Below are positions 16,827 through 26,352 of a stretch of DNA of 64,000 nucleotides, piece by piece. The stretch is from positions 1,550,001 through 1,614,000 of the forward strand of contig NZ_JAPDIA010000008.1 in assembly GCF_029525575.1 (NCBI RefSeq). The letters run 5' to 3'. A program made the translations under genes and the position numbers. Under the pieces are notes generated by a model. It worked only from the letters and a program-made list of their open reading frames with translations. It was not told the origin of the DNA and searched no databases. Positions within the stretch are counted from its first letter, which is position 1; every line of letters begins with the position of its first letter. Source of the stretch: Cohnella rhizosphaerae (lineage in GTDB: Bacteria > Bacillota > Bacilli > Paenibacillales > Paenibacillaceae).

Positions 16827-17989
16827 CAGGACTTCGCCTCCTCGAGTTTGGCTTCGGCTTCGATGCGGTCGCCGCTGCCGACGACCGCGATCTCGGCGGC
16901 GTCCGCGCTCCCGATGACGCAGCCGTCGCCGACGAAGGCGCCGTCGCCGACGATCGCGCGCACGATCCGCGCGTTTTTGCCGATCTTCGCGTTCGGCATG
17001 ATGACCGAATCCTCGATGAAGCTGCCTTCGCCGACGGTGACGCACTGGAACAGCACCGATCGGTTGACGGTGCCTTCGACGACGCAGCCCTCGTTGATGA
17101 GCGAGCTCTGGACGCTCGACGTCGGCGACAGGTAGTGCGCCGGCATGTTCGGATTGACGGAATAGATGCGCCAGGAACGGTCGTTCAGGTTAAGCGCAGG
17201 TTCGTCTTCCAGCAGATCCATATTGGCCTCCCAGAGCGAATCGATCGTCCCGACGTCCTTCCAGTAGCCGTCGAAGCGATGGGTGAACAGGCGCGCGCCG
17301 TCCTCGAGCAGCGTCGGAATGATATCCTTGCCGAAGTCGTTCGAAGAGCCTTGCGTCGCCTCGTCGCGAATCAGCGCCTCCTTCAGTACCTTCCAAGAGA
17401 AAATATAGACGCCCATCGACGCGAGGTTGCTATTCGGCTGCTTCGGTTTTTCCGCGAATTCGACCACCCTGTCGTCCTCGTCCACGCTCAGAATGCCGAA
17501 TCGGCTCGCCTCGGCCCACGGCACGGTGATGACCGCGATCGTCGCGTCGGCGCGATTGCGCTTGTGAGACTCGAGCAATTCGTCGTAGTCCATTTTGTAG
17601 ATGTGATCGCCGGAAATGATCAGCACGTACTCGGGATCGTAGCCTTCGATGAAGCCCATGTTCTGGTAGATCGCGTTCGCCGTTCCTTTGTACCACGTGC
17701 CGCCTTTGGAGCGGACGTACGGCGGCAGGACGTGCATCCCGCCGCCTCTGCGGTCGAGCCCCCACGGGCTGCCGATGCCGAGATATCGATTAAGCACGAG
17801 CGGCTGGTATTGGGTCAGGACGCCCACCGTATCGATCCCTGAGTTCACGCAGTTGCTGAGCGTAAAATCGATGATTCTGTACTTGCCGCCGAAGTGCACG
17901 GCGGGCTTCGCAAGGTCCTTGGTCAATACGCCGAGCCGGCGGCCTTCGCCGCCCGCCAACAGCATGGCAATGCATTCGCTTTTATGCAT
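16826..17989 (-). CDS. glgC: Glucose-1-phosphate adenylyltransferase GlgC
   Basis: 387 residues. Makes ADP-glucose from ATP and glucose-1-phosphate, the committed step of glycogen synthesis. Seen: ECIAMLLAGGEGRRLGVLTK (pyrophosphorylase loop with GGxGxR), KPAVHFGGKYRIIDFTLSNC, GTANAIYQN, ISGDHIYKMDY with the metal-binding Asp, EFAEKPKQP, and the C-terminal left-handed beta-helix. Length matches bacterial GlgC (about 380). It lies 39 bases after glgB and overlaps glgD by one base, so the two subunits are probably made in equal amounts. Confidence 0.97.
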   Translation of the reverse strand: MHKSECIAMLLAGGEGRRLGVLTKDLAKPAVHFGGKYRIIDFTLSNCVNSGIDTVGVLTQYQPLVLNRYLGIGSPWGLDRRGGGMHVLPPYVRSKGGTWYKGTANAIYQNMGFIEGYDPEYVLIISGDHIYKMDYDELLESHKRNRADATIAVITVPWAEASRFGILSVDEDDRVVEFAEKPKQPNSNLASMGVYIFSWKVLKEALIRDEATQGSSNDFGKDIIPTLLEDGARLFTHRFDGYWKDVGTIDSLWEANMDLLEDEPALNLNDRSWRIYSVNPNMPAHYLSPTSSVQSSLINEGCVVEGTVNRSVLFQCVTVGEGSFIEDSVIMPNAKIGKNARIVRAIVGDGAFVGDGCVIGSADAAEIAVVGSGDRIEAEAKLEEAKS

Positions 17990-18028
17990 CCTGCTCTCCC
18001 CGCTCTCCTTGAGAATGTGCCAGACTTG

Positions 18029-19938
18029 CTAGTCCTCCACGGACGCATCCGGCTCGAAGAGCAGGAACGTCAGCGGAGGCAGTACGACCTCCATGCTGAA
18101 GGGCTGGCCGTGCAGCGGACTTCGCTCCGCCTTGAACCTGCGGGGCATCGCCGCGCCGGAGCCGCCGTAGTCGGCGGCGTCGCTGTTCAGCGCCAGACGG
18201 TATGACGCGCCCGACGGCACGCCCAGGCGAAAAACCGGATGCGCGGCAGCCGAAAAGTTGCAGACGGCCACGAGATGCGTTTTTCTTTTTTTCCGTACCG
18301 GATATAGGAAAGCACGCTTTGAGCGGCATTATCCGCATCGATCCAATTAAAACCGTCGGGCGAGTGATCCTGCTCCCACAGCGCGGCCTCGTTCCGGTAC
18401 ACGGACCCGAGATCGCGCGTGAATCGCCGCATCGAATCGTGCAGCGGGTATCGGAGCACAGGCCAATCGAGCTCGCCCAGGTCCTTCCACTCGTCGTACT
18501 GCCCGAACTCGCCGCCCATGAACAGCAGCTTTTTGCCCGGATGGGTCATCCAGTAGCCGTAGAAAAGCCTTAAGTTCGCAAATTTCTCCTCGTAAGCGCC
18601 AGGCATTTTGTTCAGCAGCGACCGCTTGCCGTGCACGACTTCGTCGTGGGACAGCGGCAGAACGTAGTTTTCGGCGTAAGCGTACATCATCGAGAAGGTC
18701 GCAAGATTGTGCACATGGGGCCGATGCGCCGGCTCGGTTTCCATATACTTCAGCATATCGTTCATCCAGCCCATGTTCCATTTGTAATTAAACCCCAGCC
18801 CGCCCAGGTATACGGGAGCCGTCACGCCCGGCCAGGCCGAGGAATCCTCGGCGATGACGAGCGCGTTCGGATAATAACGGAACACGACCTCGTTCAGCTT
18901 GCGGATCCAGGCGAGCGCGTCGAGGTTTTCGGCGCCGCCGCGCTTGTTTTTCGTGTGCATCTCGGGCGGCTTGTCGAAATTAAGGTCGATCATGCTGGCT
19001 ACGGCATCCACGCGGATACCGTCGATATGATACACGTCCATCCAGAAGAGCGCGTTCGAGATCAGGAAGCTCTGAACCTCCGGCCGTCCGAAGTCGAACG
19101 CCAGCGTGCCCCAAAGCGGCTTCTCGGCGACCCGCCAATCGCCCGGCTCGTAGAGCGGCTCCCCGTCGAAGCGGCGAAGTCCGTGATCGTCCTTGCAGAA
19201 ATGGCCGGGCACCCAATCCAGAAGCACCCCGATCCCGCGTTGGTGACACCGGTCCACGAGCTTTTTGAGTCCGTCGGGATGTCCGTATCTGCTGGTCGCC
19301 GAATAGTAGCCGGTCGTCTGGTAGCCCCAGGATCGGTCGAACGGGTGCTCGGTGAGCGGCAAAATCTCGATATGCGTATATCCGTTGTCCGCGACATAAT
19401 CGACGAGTTCGCCCGCGAGCCGCTCGTACGTCCAGAATTGCTCGGGGCCGTCGATTCGCCAGGAGCCCAGATGGACCTCGTAGATGAGCATCGGCCTTTC
19501 GTAAGGCTTGCTTCGGCCCCTCCTCTCCTGCCAAAAATGATCTTCCCACGAATAATTATCCAAATTCGCCACGATGGAAGCGGTCCCCGGGCGAAGCTCC
19601 GAAAAAAACGCGAAGGGATCGGACTTGAGGAAGCTTCGTCCGGCGGCGTCCACGATCTCGTACTTGTATGCCGCCCCTTCGGCGATGTCCGGAAAAAAAG
19701 CCTGCCAGACCCCGGTCGTGCCGGAAGGCGCGAGCGGGTGCGCTTCGCCTCGCCAGCCGTTAAAATCGCCGGCCAGCCTGACTTCGCGGGCGTGCGGGGC
19801 CCATACGGCGAATCTCGTGCCGCGTGCGCCTTCCCGTTCGCAAGGATGCGCGCCGAAAGCGCGATAAGCGCGAAACAATTCTCCGTTGTTGTACAAATAC
19901 AGATCATGCTGCGATACCGATGGCGTACCGGTCGTCAT
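18029..19938 (-). CDS. glgB: 1,4-alpha-glucan branching enzyme, frameshifted
   Basis: About 636 residues; GH13. Introduces alpha-1,6 branches in glycogen. An N-terminal CBM48 (TRFAVWAPHAREVRLAGDFN) is followed by the barrel: YEVHLGSWRIDG, HIEILPLTEHPFDRSWGYQ, GIRVDAVASMIDL with the nucleophile Asp, LVIAEDSSAWPGV with the acid Glu, and LPLSHDEVVHGK. After IRYGKKE the frame shifts at A-rich sequence (seven A, G, five A; 18273-18286). One added base restores VAVCNFSAAAHPVF, YRLALNSDAADYGGSG and the C-terminal beta domain to the stop at 18029. It is the first gene of the glg operon. Confidence 0.94.
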
Positions 19939-20030
19939 ATCGGAACCTCCTTGGCGGACGAGGCGGCGGAATCGCCAATCGCGTCATTTTTTTGTCAATA
20001 TTCCTCACATAATTAAACGTTATTACGTTT

Positions 20031-20036
20031 ATTATA
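20031..20036 (-). promoter_or_regulatory. Candidate -10 box of the glg operon
   Basis: Reverse strand TATAAT, 93 bases before the glgB start, in a short AT-rich island (19985-20100). The hexamer 17 bases upstream (ATGAAA) is a poor -35, so the promoter may need an activator or another sigma factor. Confidence 0.4.
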
Positions 20037-20186
20037 GAGGAATATCCCTGCCTTTTCATCCGTCTTTTCCAAAAATTTTTCCGAAACGGGCAATAAAATA
20101 ACCTCCCGCGTCAGTCCCATCCAAAGGATCGGCAGGGGGGAGGCCAAGGAAGAAGCTTGTTTCGACCATCGCATATCGCTTTTCGC

Positions 20187-21463
20187 CTATCGATTAAAGA
20201 AGGAGGCCTTTTCCTTGAGCGTCAGCGACTTCGCCCGCAGCGACTCGGACGAGGCGGCGATCTCCTCCATCACCGCCGTCTGCTCCTGCGACGCGGAAGA
20301 CACCCGCTCGGCGCCGCCGCGAATCTCGCCCGCCGCCTCGGCCACCCGGCGGGCTTCGCCGAGCGTCCGGCACGCCTGCTCGGCTTGCTCCGACATCCGG
20401 CTCGCGATCCGCTCGACGATGGCGCCGACCTCGGCGGCTTCCCTGGCCACGGCGCCGAACGCTTCGGCGGAAGCCTTGCCTTGCTCGGATTCGCGCTCCG
20501 CCACCCGGGCTTGAAGCCGGATATGTTCGACGCAAGCGCCGACCTCGGCCTGGATCTGCGCGATCAGCTGCCGTATGTCCTTAACCGCGCTCGCGCTCTG
20601 CCCCGCCAGCGTCTTGACGGCCTGGGCGACGACGACGAAGCCTCTGCCTTCCTCGCCCGCTCTCGCCGCCTCGATCGATGCGTTAAGCGCGAGCAGGTTC
20701 GTCTGCTCGGCGAAGTCGCCGACGACGTTCGATATCGCGCCGATCTTGTCGGCGTTGTCGCGCAGACGGTGTACGATCGCGAGCGCGGCGCGATTCTGCT
20801 CGGCGAGGTGATCCATGCCGGACACCATCGAGCTGAATACCGCTTCGCTCCGCACGACCGTGGCGTTCATGCGCTCGGTCTTTTCTTTCGCCGCCGCGGC
20901 GCTCTCGTCGGCGATCCTGGCGGCTTCGGACAGCCGTTCGGCCGACGCCTGCATCGCCTCGGCGGAGGCGAATTGCCGCTCCGTGCCTTCGGTGATCCGC
21001 TCGGCATGGCGGGACATCTCTTCGATCTGAAACGCGGCTTGGGAGATGGCGTCCTGCAGCTCCGCGGCATGCTGGTCCGTCTGCGCCGAATTGTCCAGGA
21101 TGCCGCCCGTGATCGTCTTCAGCCTGTCGAGCATGCCCTGGAAAGCCGCCCCGAGCTGCGCCAGTTCGTCGCCGGATCCGCCTGCATGCACGCGGACGCC
21201 GAGATTTCCCCGCTCCGCCTCCTGCGCGCCCGCCGTCAGCGACAGCAGCGGACGCAGCAGCCACTTCGCCGCGAAGAAGCCGAACAACCCGGTCCAAAAA
21301 AACGCCGAGCGCAAGCGTCAGAAGAACGAATACCCAAAACGGCAAAAAAATCAAAAGTCCCCTTCATTTCCAGCAGCACGAACGCGCTGGTCGCATAAGT
21401 AATGCCGGACACCAAAGTGATCCCGACGACCATTTTCGCGACGATCCCCATCCGTTTGTTCAT
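20187..21463 (-). CDS. Methyl-accepting chemotaxis-type receptor, two frameshifts
   Basis: About 425 residues from ATG 21463. It starts with a membrane segment (VAKMVVGITLVSGITYATSAFVLL), then a second helix LIFLPFWVFVLLTLALGV, a HAMP-like FFAAKWLLRPLLSLTAGAQE, and a long helical MCP signalling domain. The hairpin tip is EEGRGFVVVAQAVKTLAGQS. There is almost no extracellular sensor between the helices, so it may sense through a partner or the cytoplasmic side. Frames change at T/A runs near 21345-21356 and at CGTTTTTTTGG near 21297-21303. The tip sequence departs from the usual VVAxEVRxLAExS (QAVKTLAGQS). No other chemotaxis gene is near. Confidence 0.85.
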
Positions 21464-21635
21464 GTCGAAGCCTCCGTCATTCTGTCTAAAAAAGACTATA
21501 AGACAAAATTCGACTTCGACCATCCGCATCCTCTTGTCCATTCGGTGACATTCATGCGCCGAACCGTGTCGAATTCGTGTCTGATATTTGTCCGATTCGT
21601 GAACAAGAACCACCAACCTTTGTTAGCGCAATGGT

Positions 21636-21821
21636 GCGCAGCGGACGGACTGAGGAGCCCTTATTTTTTTCTATCGCGCTTGGCGGCGCGTTCGCGGACC
21701 CAGTAGCTTCTATTGCGGGGTTGGCGACCTTTTTTTAGCCTGAACTCGGGTAAATAACGACTCTCCAGTCCGAAATGATCGCAATTGTACCGTTATTTAC
21801 GAAATAGCGTCATCTGAGTCC
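21636..21821. repeat. Dispersed intergenic repeat, copy A
   Basis: About 186 bases that align without gaps to 56572-56760 on the same strand over nearly the whole length (constant offset 34938). Shared words include CGCGGACCCA (21693), CTATTGCGGG (21710), CCTTTTTTT (21728), AATAACG (21753) and CCAGTCCGAAA (21765). Copy A also has a 9-base inverted repeat, TAAATAACG / CGTTATTTA, at 21751-21759 and 21791-21799. It lies in a gene-free stretch before the chemoreceptor. Confidence 0.85.
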
Positions 21822-22163
21822 ATCTAAGTCCGGCATCTTCGCTCGGCTTGTCTTCGGTTAATTCCGCAGTTCTCATTGTATCTCCTTTTTTAGATTGCCG
21901 CCTAACCTTATCGTAAGGTGAGAAAGTGAAGCCAGCGGGGGCAATGGGACGCCGCCGCTCCTTTTCGCAATCTGCCTGCGCGAGGGATGACCTGCGAATG
22001 CCTGCAAGGAAGGGCAGGCATCTCCGCCTCGGCTCGTCCAATCGGTTAAAAAGTTTGCGTCATCCAGCGCTATCCTCTTTTTTCGCCTCGCGCAACGATA
22101 CGAGAGGGGGCGTAAGGCGCTGTACAATGTTACCTGTCGATTTTATAGCTTTCTCGCACATCG
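21822..22163. other. Gene-free stretch
   Basis: I find no supportable gene here. The only long open frame is on the reverse strand, has no ribosome site and ends inside the dispersed repeat. Confidence 0.5.
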
Positions 22164-22198
22164 AAAAAACCGCCGGCCTTCAAAGGGCCCGACGGTTC
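22164..22198 (-). terminator. Intrinsic terminator of araA
   Basis: Reverse strand AACCGTCGGGCC / GGCCGGCGGTT with one or two mismatches, then six T, 26 bases after the araA stop. Confidence 0.75.
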
Positions 22199-22223
22199 TG
22201 ATCGCGCAGTTGGATGATCGGGA

Positions 22224-23705
22224 TTAGCGGCCCCAGGCCGCCTGCCCGAACCGAAGCTCGTTCTTGAGCTGCCTTGCGTTCGTCGACGCGTCGATGACGA
22301 TCGTCTCTATGCCCGCCAGCTCCGCGAAGTCCAGCAGTTGCTCCGTCGTCACCGCGAACGAATATACGGTATGATGCGCGCCGCCGGCCAAAATCCACGC
22401 CTCCGCGCCAGCCGACAACGACGGTTCCGGCTTCCACAGGACGCGGGCGACGGGAAGCTTCGGCATCTCGCGTTCGACAGGAACCCCGTTAACTTCGTTG
22501 ACGATCAGGCGGAAACGCGTTCCCAGATCCACGATCGAAGCGTTCAGCGCCTTGCCGCCCTTGCCGTCGAAGACGATGCGCGCCGGGTCGGCTTTGCCGC
22601 CGATGCCGAGCGGATGAACTTCGATGCGGGGCTTCGAAGCAGCGAGCGTCGGGCATACCTCCAGCATATGGGCGCCCAGCACGAGCTCGTTGCCCGGCTC
22701 GAAATGGTACGTGTAATCCTCCATGAAGGAAGTGTCTTTGCCGTCCGCGATGATTTTCATCAGACGCGTAAGCGCCGCCGTTTTCCAGTCTCCTTCGCCG
22801 GCGAAGCCGTAGCCTTGCTCCATCAAGCGCTGCACGGCCAAACCCGGCAGTTGCTCGAGACCGTGCAGATCCTCGAACGTCGTCGTAAACGCCGTGAAGC
22901 CGCCTTCATCCAAAAATCGCTTCATCGCGATCTCCAGGCGCGCCTGATAAGCGATCGCATCGCGCACGGGTCCGGCGGAGCGGCCCGCCTCGACGATCTC
23001 GTAGCGCTCGGCGTAGACGCCGAGAAGCGCTTCGACTTCGGCGTCGGTCACCTTGTTGACGTATTGAACGAGGTCGCCCACGCCATGCGTATTGACCGAC
23101 CAGCCGAACTTGATCTGCGCTTCGACCTTATCGCCTTCGGTCACCGCGACCTGCCGCATATTGTCGCCGAAGCGGACGACCTTAAGCCGCTTGCTCTCGT
23201 TCCAGGCGACGGACGTGCGCTGCCAGGCGCCGACGCGGGCATGAACGTCTCCGCTCGTCCAATGGCCGACGACGACCTTGCGGGCGATGCCGAGCCGCGC
23301 GCCGATAAAGCCGTATTCGCGGTCCCCATGCGCGGCTTGATTCGTATTCATGAAGTCCATGTCGATCGAATCCCAGGGAATGTCGCGGTTATACTGCGTA
23401 TGCAGATGCAGCAGCGGCTTGCGCAGTTCCGTCAAACCCGCGATCCACATTTTCGCCGGAGAGAACGTATGCATCCACGTGATGACGCCCGCGCAATCCT
23501 CGTCCGCGTTCGCTTCGTTCAGCACGCGGCGAATCTCCTCCGGCGTCGTCACGACGGGCTTGAACAGGATCGGATACGAAACGCGGGCCGACAGCGCTTC
23601 CGCGATCTCGCGGGAGTGCGCGGCTACTTCTTCCAGCGTCTCCGGACCGTACAGATGCTGGCTGCCGGTAATAAACCAAAACGCATAAGGCTTCACTTGA
23701 AGCAT
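22224..23705 (-). CDS. araA: L-arabinose isomerase
   Basis: 493 residues from ATG 23705 (SD AAGGAGG); the longer in-frame start at 23747 is not preceded by a site. Converts L-arabinose to L-ribulose, first step of arabinose use. Family features: KPYAFWFITGSQHLYG, CAGVITWMHTFSPAKMWI, LLHLHTQYNRDIPWD, MDFMNTNQAAHGDREYGFI, FTTTFEDLHGLEQLPG, MEQGYGFAGEGDWKTAAL (with catalytic Glu), MEDYTYHF, and GAHMLEVCP. Length equals Bacillus AraA. It stands alone, without araB or araD, under what looks like an AraR-type control region. Confidence 0.97.
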   Translation of the reverse strand: MLQVKPYAFWFITGSQHLYGPETLEEVAAHSREIAEALSARVSYPILFKPVVTTPEEIRRVLNEANADEDCAGVITWMHTFSPAKMWIAGLTELRKPLLHLHTQYNRDIPWDSIDMDFMNTNQAAHGDREYGFIGARLGIARKVVVGHWTSGDVHARVGAWQRTSVAWNESKRLKVVRFGDNMRQVAVTEGDKVEAQIKFGWSVNTHGVGDLVQYVNKVTDAEVEALLGVYAERYEIVEAGRSAGPVRDAIAYQARLEIAMKRFLDEGGFTAFTTTFEDLHGLEQLPGLAVQRLMEQGYGFAGEGDWKTAALTRLMKIIADGKDTSFMEDYTYHFEPGNELVLGAHMLEVCPTLAASKPRIEVHPLGIGGKADPARIVFDGKGGKALNASIVDLGTRFRLIVNEVNGVPVEREMPKLPVARVLWKPEPSLSAGAEAWILAGGAHHTVYSFAVTTEQLLDFAELAGIETIVIDASTNARQLKNELRFGQAAWGR

Positions 23706-23751
23706 GACGCAACCTCCTTGGATAAAAACGAATGAATTCGAGAACAACCCT

Positions 23752-23827
23752 ACTTGTACGTACCTTTACTTTTCCATCTTACCGAATTCCAGGCTCTTTT
23801 TCAACACTTGTATGTACATGTACAAAC
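23752..23827 (-). promoter_or_regulatory. araA promoter flanked by two AraR-like operators
   Basis: Reverse strand promoter TTGAAA (23804-23799), 17-base spacer, TAAGAT (23781-23776). One palindromic box TTGTACGTAC lies just downstream (23754-23763) and a second, TTGTATGTACATGTACAA (23808-23825), just upstream. The centres are about 54-59 bases apart, near five or six helical turns. AraR of Bacillus subtilis binds TTGTACGTACAA-like pairs cooperatively with DNA looping. The araR gene itself is not in the window. Confidence 0.65.
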
Positions 23828-23841
23828 TCCTAGCCGAACAC

Positions 23842-23882
23842 GAAAACGCCGCCCGAGCCGCTGAATCAGCGGCATGGCGGCG
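23842..23882 (-). terminator. Intrinsic terminator of the DUF3892 gene
   Basis: Reverse strand GCCGCC, an inner CCGCTGATTCAGCGG stem, GGCGGC and a GTTTTCG tail, 23 bases after the stop at 23905. Confidence 0.7.
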
Positions 23883-23904
23883 CTCCGGATCGACCCGGCA
23901 TTCC

Positions 23905-24135
23905 TTAGAATTCGGGCAGGTTATCCAGATTGTTGTCTTCCCGTCCGTCCGGGTTCGAGCGCAGATGCTCGTCGCCGTCGCGGCCGCGGAAAACGTTGAC
24001 GTTTTCGATCTGATCGTTTTTGGCCATCTGCTGCGCTTCCTTGTAGCCTACCACTTGGCCCGAAGACAGCTTCAGCTCCACGATGTCGCCATCGCCGTTT
24101 TTGCGAACGCCCACGACCTGTTCACGATCCGTCAT
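23905..24135 (-). CDS. DUF3892 domain protein
   Basis: 76 residues. ATG 24135 is chosen because AGGAGGTGG ends five bases before it; the earlier in-frame GTG lies within that site. The domain is MTDREQVVGVRKNGDGDIVE, then LKLSSGQVVGYKEAQQMA and VNVFRGRDGDEHLRSNPDG, typical of DUF3892, a small beta-rich protein widespread in Paenibacillaceae. Its role is unknown. The C-terminal NNLDNLPEF tail is family-like. It is a single-gene unit between araA and the beta-galactosidase gene. Confidence 0.88.
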   Translation of the reverse strand: MTDREQVVGVRKNGDGDIVELKLSSGQVVGYKEAQQMAKNDQIENVNVFRGRDGDEHLRSNPDGREDNNLDNLPEF

Positions 24136-24216
24136 GTCTTCCACCTCCTGTCGAGGTTAGCATGCCGCCGAGCGAATCTATTTATTCGCCTCGCCGTTTA
24201 TGCGCCCAATCTCCGC

Positions 24217-26249
24217 TCAGCTTTTCCCGGCTACGATCATGACGCCGCGACCGGGCACTTCTACACGCCCTGGCGCGTCGGCGCCGGTCAGCAGTTCGGT
24301 GCCGTTCACGTCGAACTTGACGACGGCAGGCTCCGGATTGTGGTTCAACAGGAACAGGAAGCGATCGTCGCCCTTGACGCGCACGGCCGACTCTACGCCC
24401 GCCGGCGCGCTGACGAGCGGCAGAATCCCTTTATCCTCGCACAGCTGCCCGAGCAAATCCTCGAGGAAGGAGGCTTCGGGACTCGTCGCAACGTACCAGG
24501 CCTCCCCCCTCTCCGAAGCGATTCACCGTTACGGAAGGCATGCCCGCATAAAAGTCGCGGCCGTATTCGGCGACGACCTGCGCGCTCTCGGCATGGATCA
24601 AGTCGCACAATATTCCGCATTCGTAACTGCCCGACAAGCGGCCTTGCCCGGCGTCCTTGACGACGATCGCGTTTTTCGTGTCCGGGAACAGCGCGTCGAT
24701 CTCTTCCGCCCAGATGCCGAGCAGCTTGCGAAGCTCCCCCCGGATAGCCGCCGACCGTGACGATGTCGTTTTCATTCACGATGCCGCTGAAAAACGTCGT
24801 CACGAACGTGCCGCCGGCCGCCGTAAACGCTTCGGCCCGCTGCGCGAAGCCCGGCTTGACCATATAAAGCACCGGAGCGATGACGATGTCGTACGCGCCA
24901 AGATCGTCCTCTACCCCGATCATATCGACAGGGATGTGCTGCTTGAACAAGGCATCGTAATATTTGTGCACTTCGTCGACGTATTTCAGATGCACGGTCG
25001 GTCCGCTAGACAGATCGAGCGCCCAACGGTTTTCCCAGTCGAACAAGATCGCCACGCGCGCGCCGCTTCTGGCATCGAGCAGCTTGTCGCCGAGACGGCC
25101 GAGCTCCGCGCCCAGCTCTGCGCATTCGCGGAAGACGCGGGTATGCTCGTGCCCGACGTGCTCGATGACGGCGCCGTGATACTTCTCGCAGGCCCCGACC
25201 GAACGGCGAAGCTGGAAAAACATGACGGTATCCGCGCCGCGCGCGACAGCCTGATAGCTCCATAGCCGCATGACGCCGGGACGCTTCAGCGAGTTGACCG
25301 GCTGCCAGTTCTGCTGGCTCGGCGTTTGCTCCATCAGCATGAACGGCTGCCCTTGCCGCAATCCGCGCATCAGGTCGTGCGTCATGGCGGTCAGGCTGAC
25401 CGGCGTATCGAGCGAAGGATAGTTGTCCCAGGAAATGACATCGAGGTACGGCGCCCATTTAAAATAATCCAGCTCCGGATACAAGCCCATCAAGTTGGTC
25501 GTGATCGGCAGATGCGGCGTATGCTTCTTGATCTCGTCGTATTCGATGCGATAGCATTCGAGCAAGCTGTCGGACATGAAGCGGCGGAAATCGAGGGAAA
25601 TGCCCTGGAAATTCGTCCGGTTGCCGTCCCACTCCTCGCTCAGCGCATTCGGCAGCACGATCTCTTCCCAATCGTAAAACGTATGCCCCCAAAACCGGGT
25701 GTTCCAGGCTTTGTTAAGGGCGTCAAGGGTGCCGTAGCGCGCCTGCAGCCACGTCCGGAAAGCCGCTTCGGACTGCTCGCTGTAATCGTAGCCGCCGTAT
25801 TCGTTGGAAATATGCCAGATCAGTACGGCAGGATGATCTTTGTAGCGCTCCGCGAGCTTGCCCGCAAGCGCTTTGGCGAAACGGCGGTAGACCGGACTGT
25901 TCGGATTGGAGTTGTGCCGTCCGCCGAACTTCCGCTTGCGGCCATGATAGTCGACCCGGGTCACCTCCGGATACTTGCGGGCCATCCAGGCGGGATGCGC
26001 GCCCGTGCCCGTCGCCAGACAGACGTACACGCCGTTGCGATAGAGACGGTCTATCGTCTCGTCCAGCCACGCGAAGTCGTAGGTGTCTTCGTCCGGCTGA
26101 ATCAATGCCCAGGAAAATACGTTGACGGTCGCGACGTCGATGCCGGCAAGCTTGAACATCCGATCGTCTTCGGCCCACGTCTGCGCGTCCCATTGTTCCG
26201 GATTGTAGTCTCCGCCATACCAGATTTTCGGCAGTTTATCGTTGATCAT
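24217..26249 (-). CDS. GH42 beta-galactosidase, two frameshifts
   Basis: About 677 residues, cytoplasmic. Hydrolyses terminal beta-galactosides; GH42 enzymes also act on arabinogalacto-oligosaccharides. Seen: MINDKLPKIWYGGDYNPEQW, WHISNEYGGYDYSEQ with the acid/base Glu near residue 150, LMEQTPSQQNW with the nucleophile Glu near 310, and VMRLWSYQAVARGADTVMFF. The trimerisation domain follows. A run of six G near 24738-24743 shifts the frame after IVTVGGYPGG; ELRKLLGIWAEEIDALFP continues in the next frame. A second G run near 24505-24511 shifts it again before AWYVATSPEASFLEDLLGQL. The sum is a full-length enzyme. ATG 26249 has AAAGGAG upstream and a TATAAT without a good -35, which suits an activated promoter. 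Confidence 0.92.
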
Positions 26250-26352
26250 GCGCGCGCACTCCTTTTATCATATAATTATATCTTCATCTTATCCCACTCC
26301 GGGGTCCGGCAAAATATAATCATCTCCCGATTCGATATAAGAAATCAACAGG

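Noticed and set aside
21793..22041. Reverse ORF of 82 codons ending in the dispersed repeat
   Set aside because: No ribosome site, and its end is repeat sequence. Similar spurious tails are expected wherever this repeat occurs.
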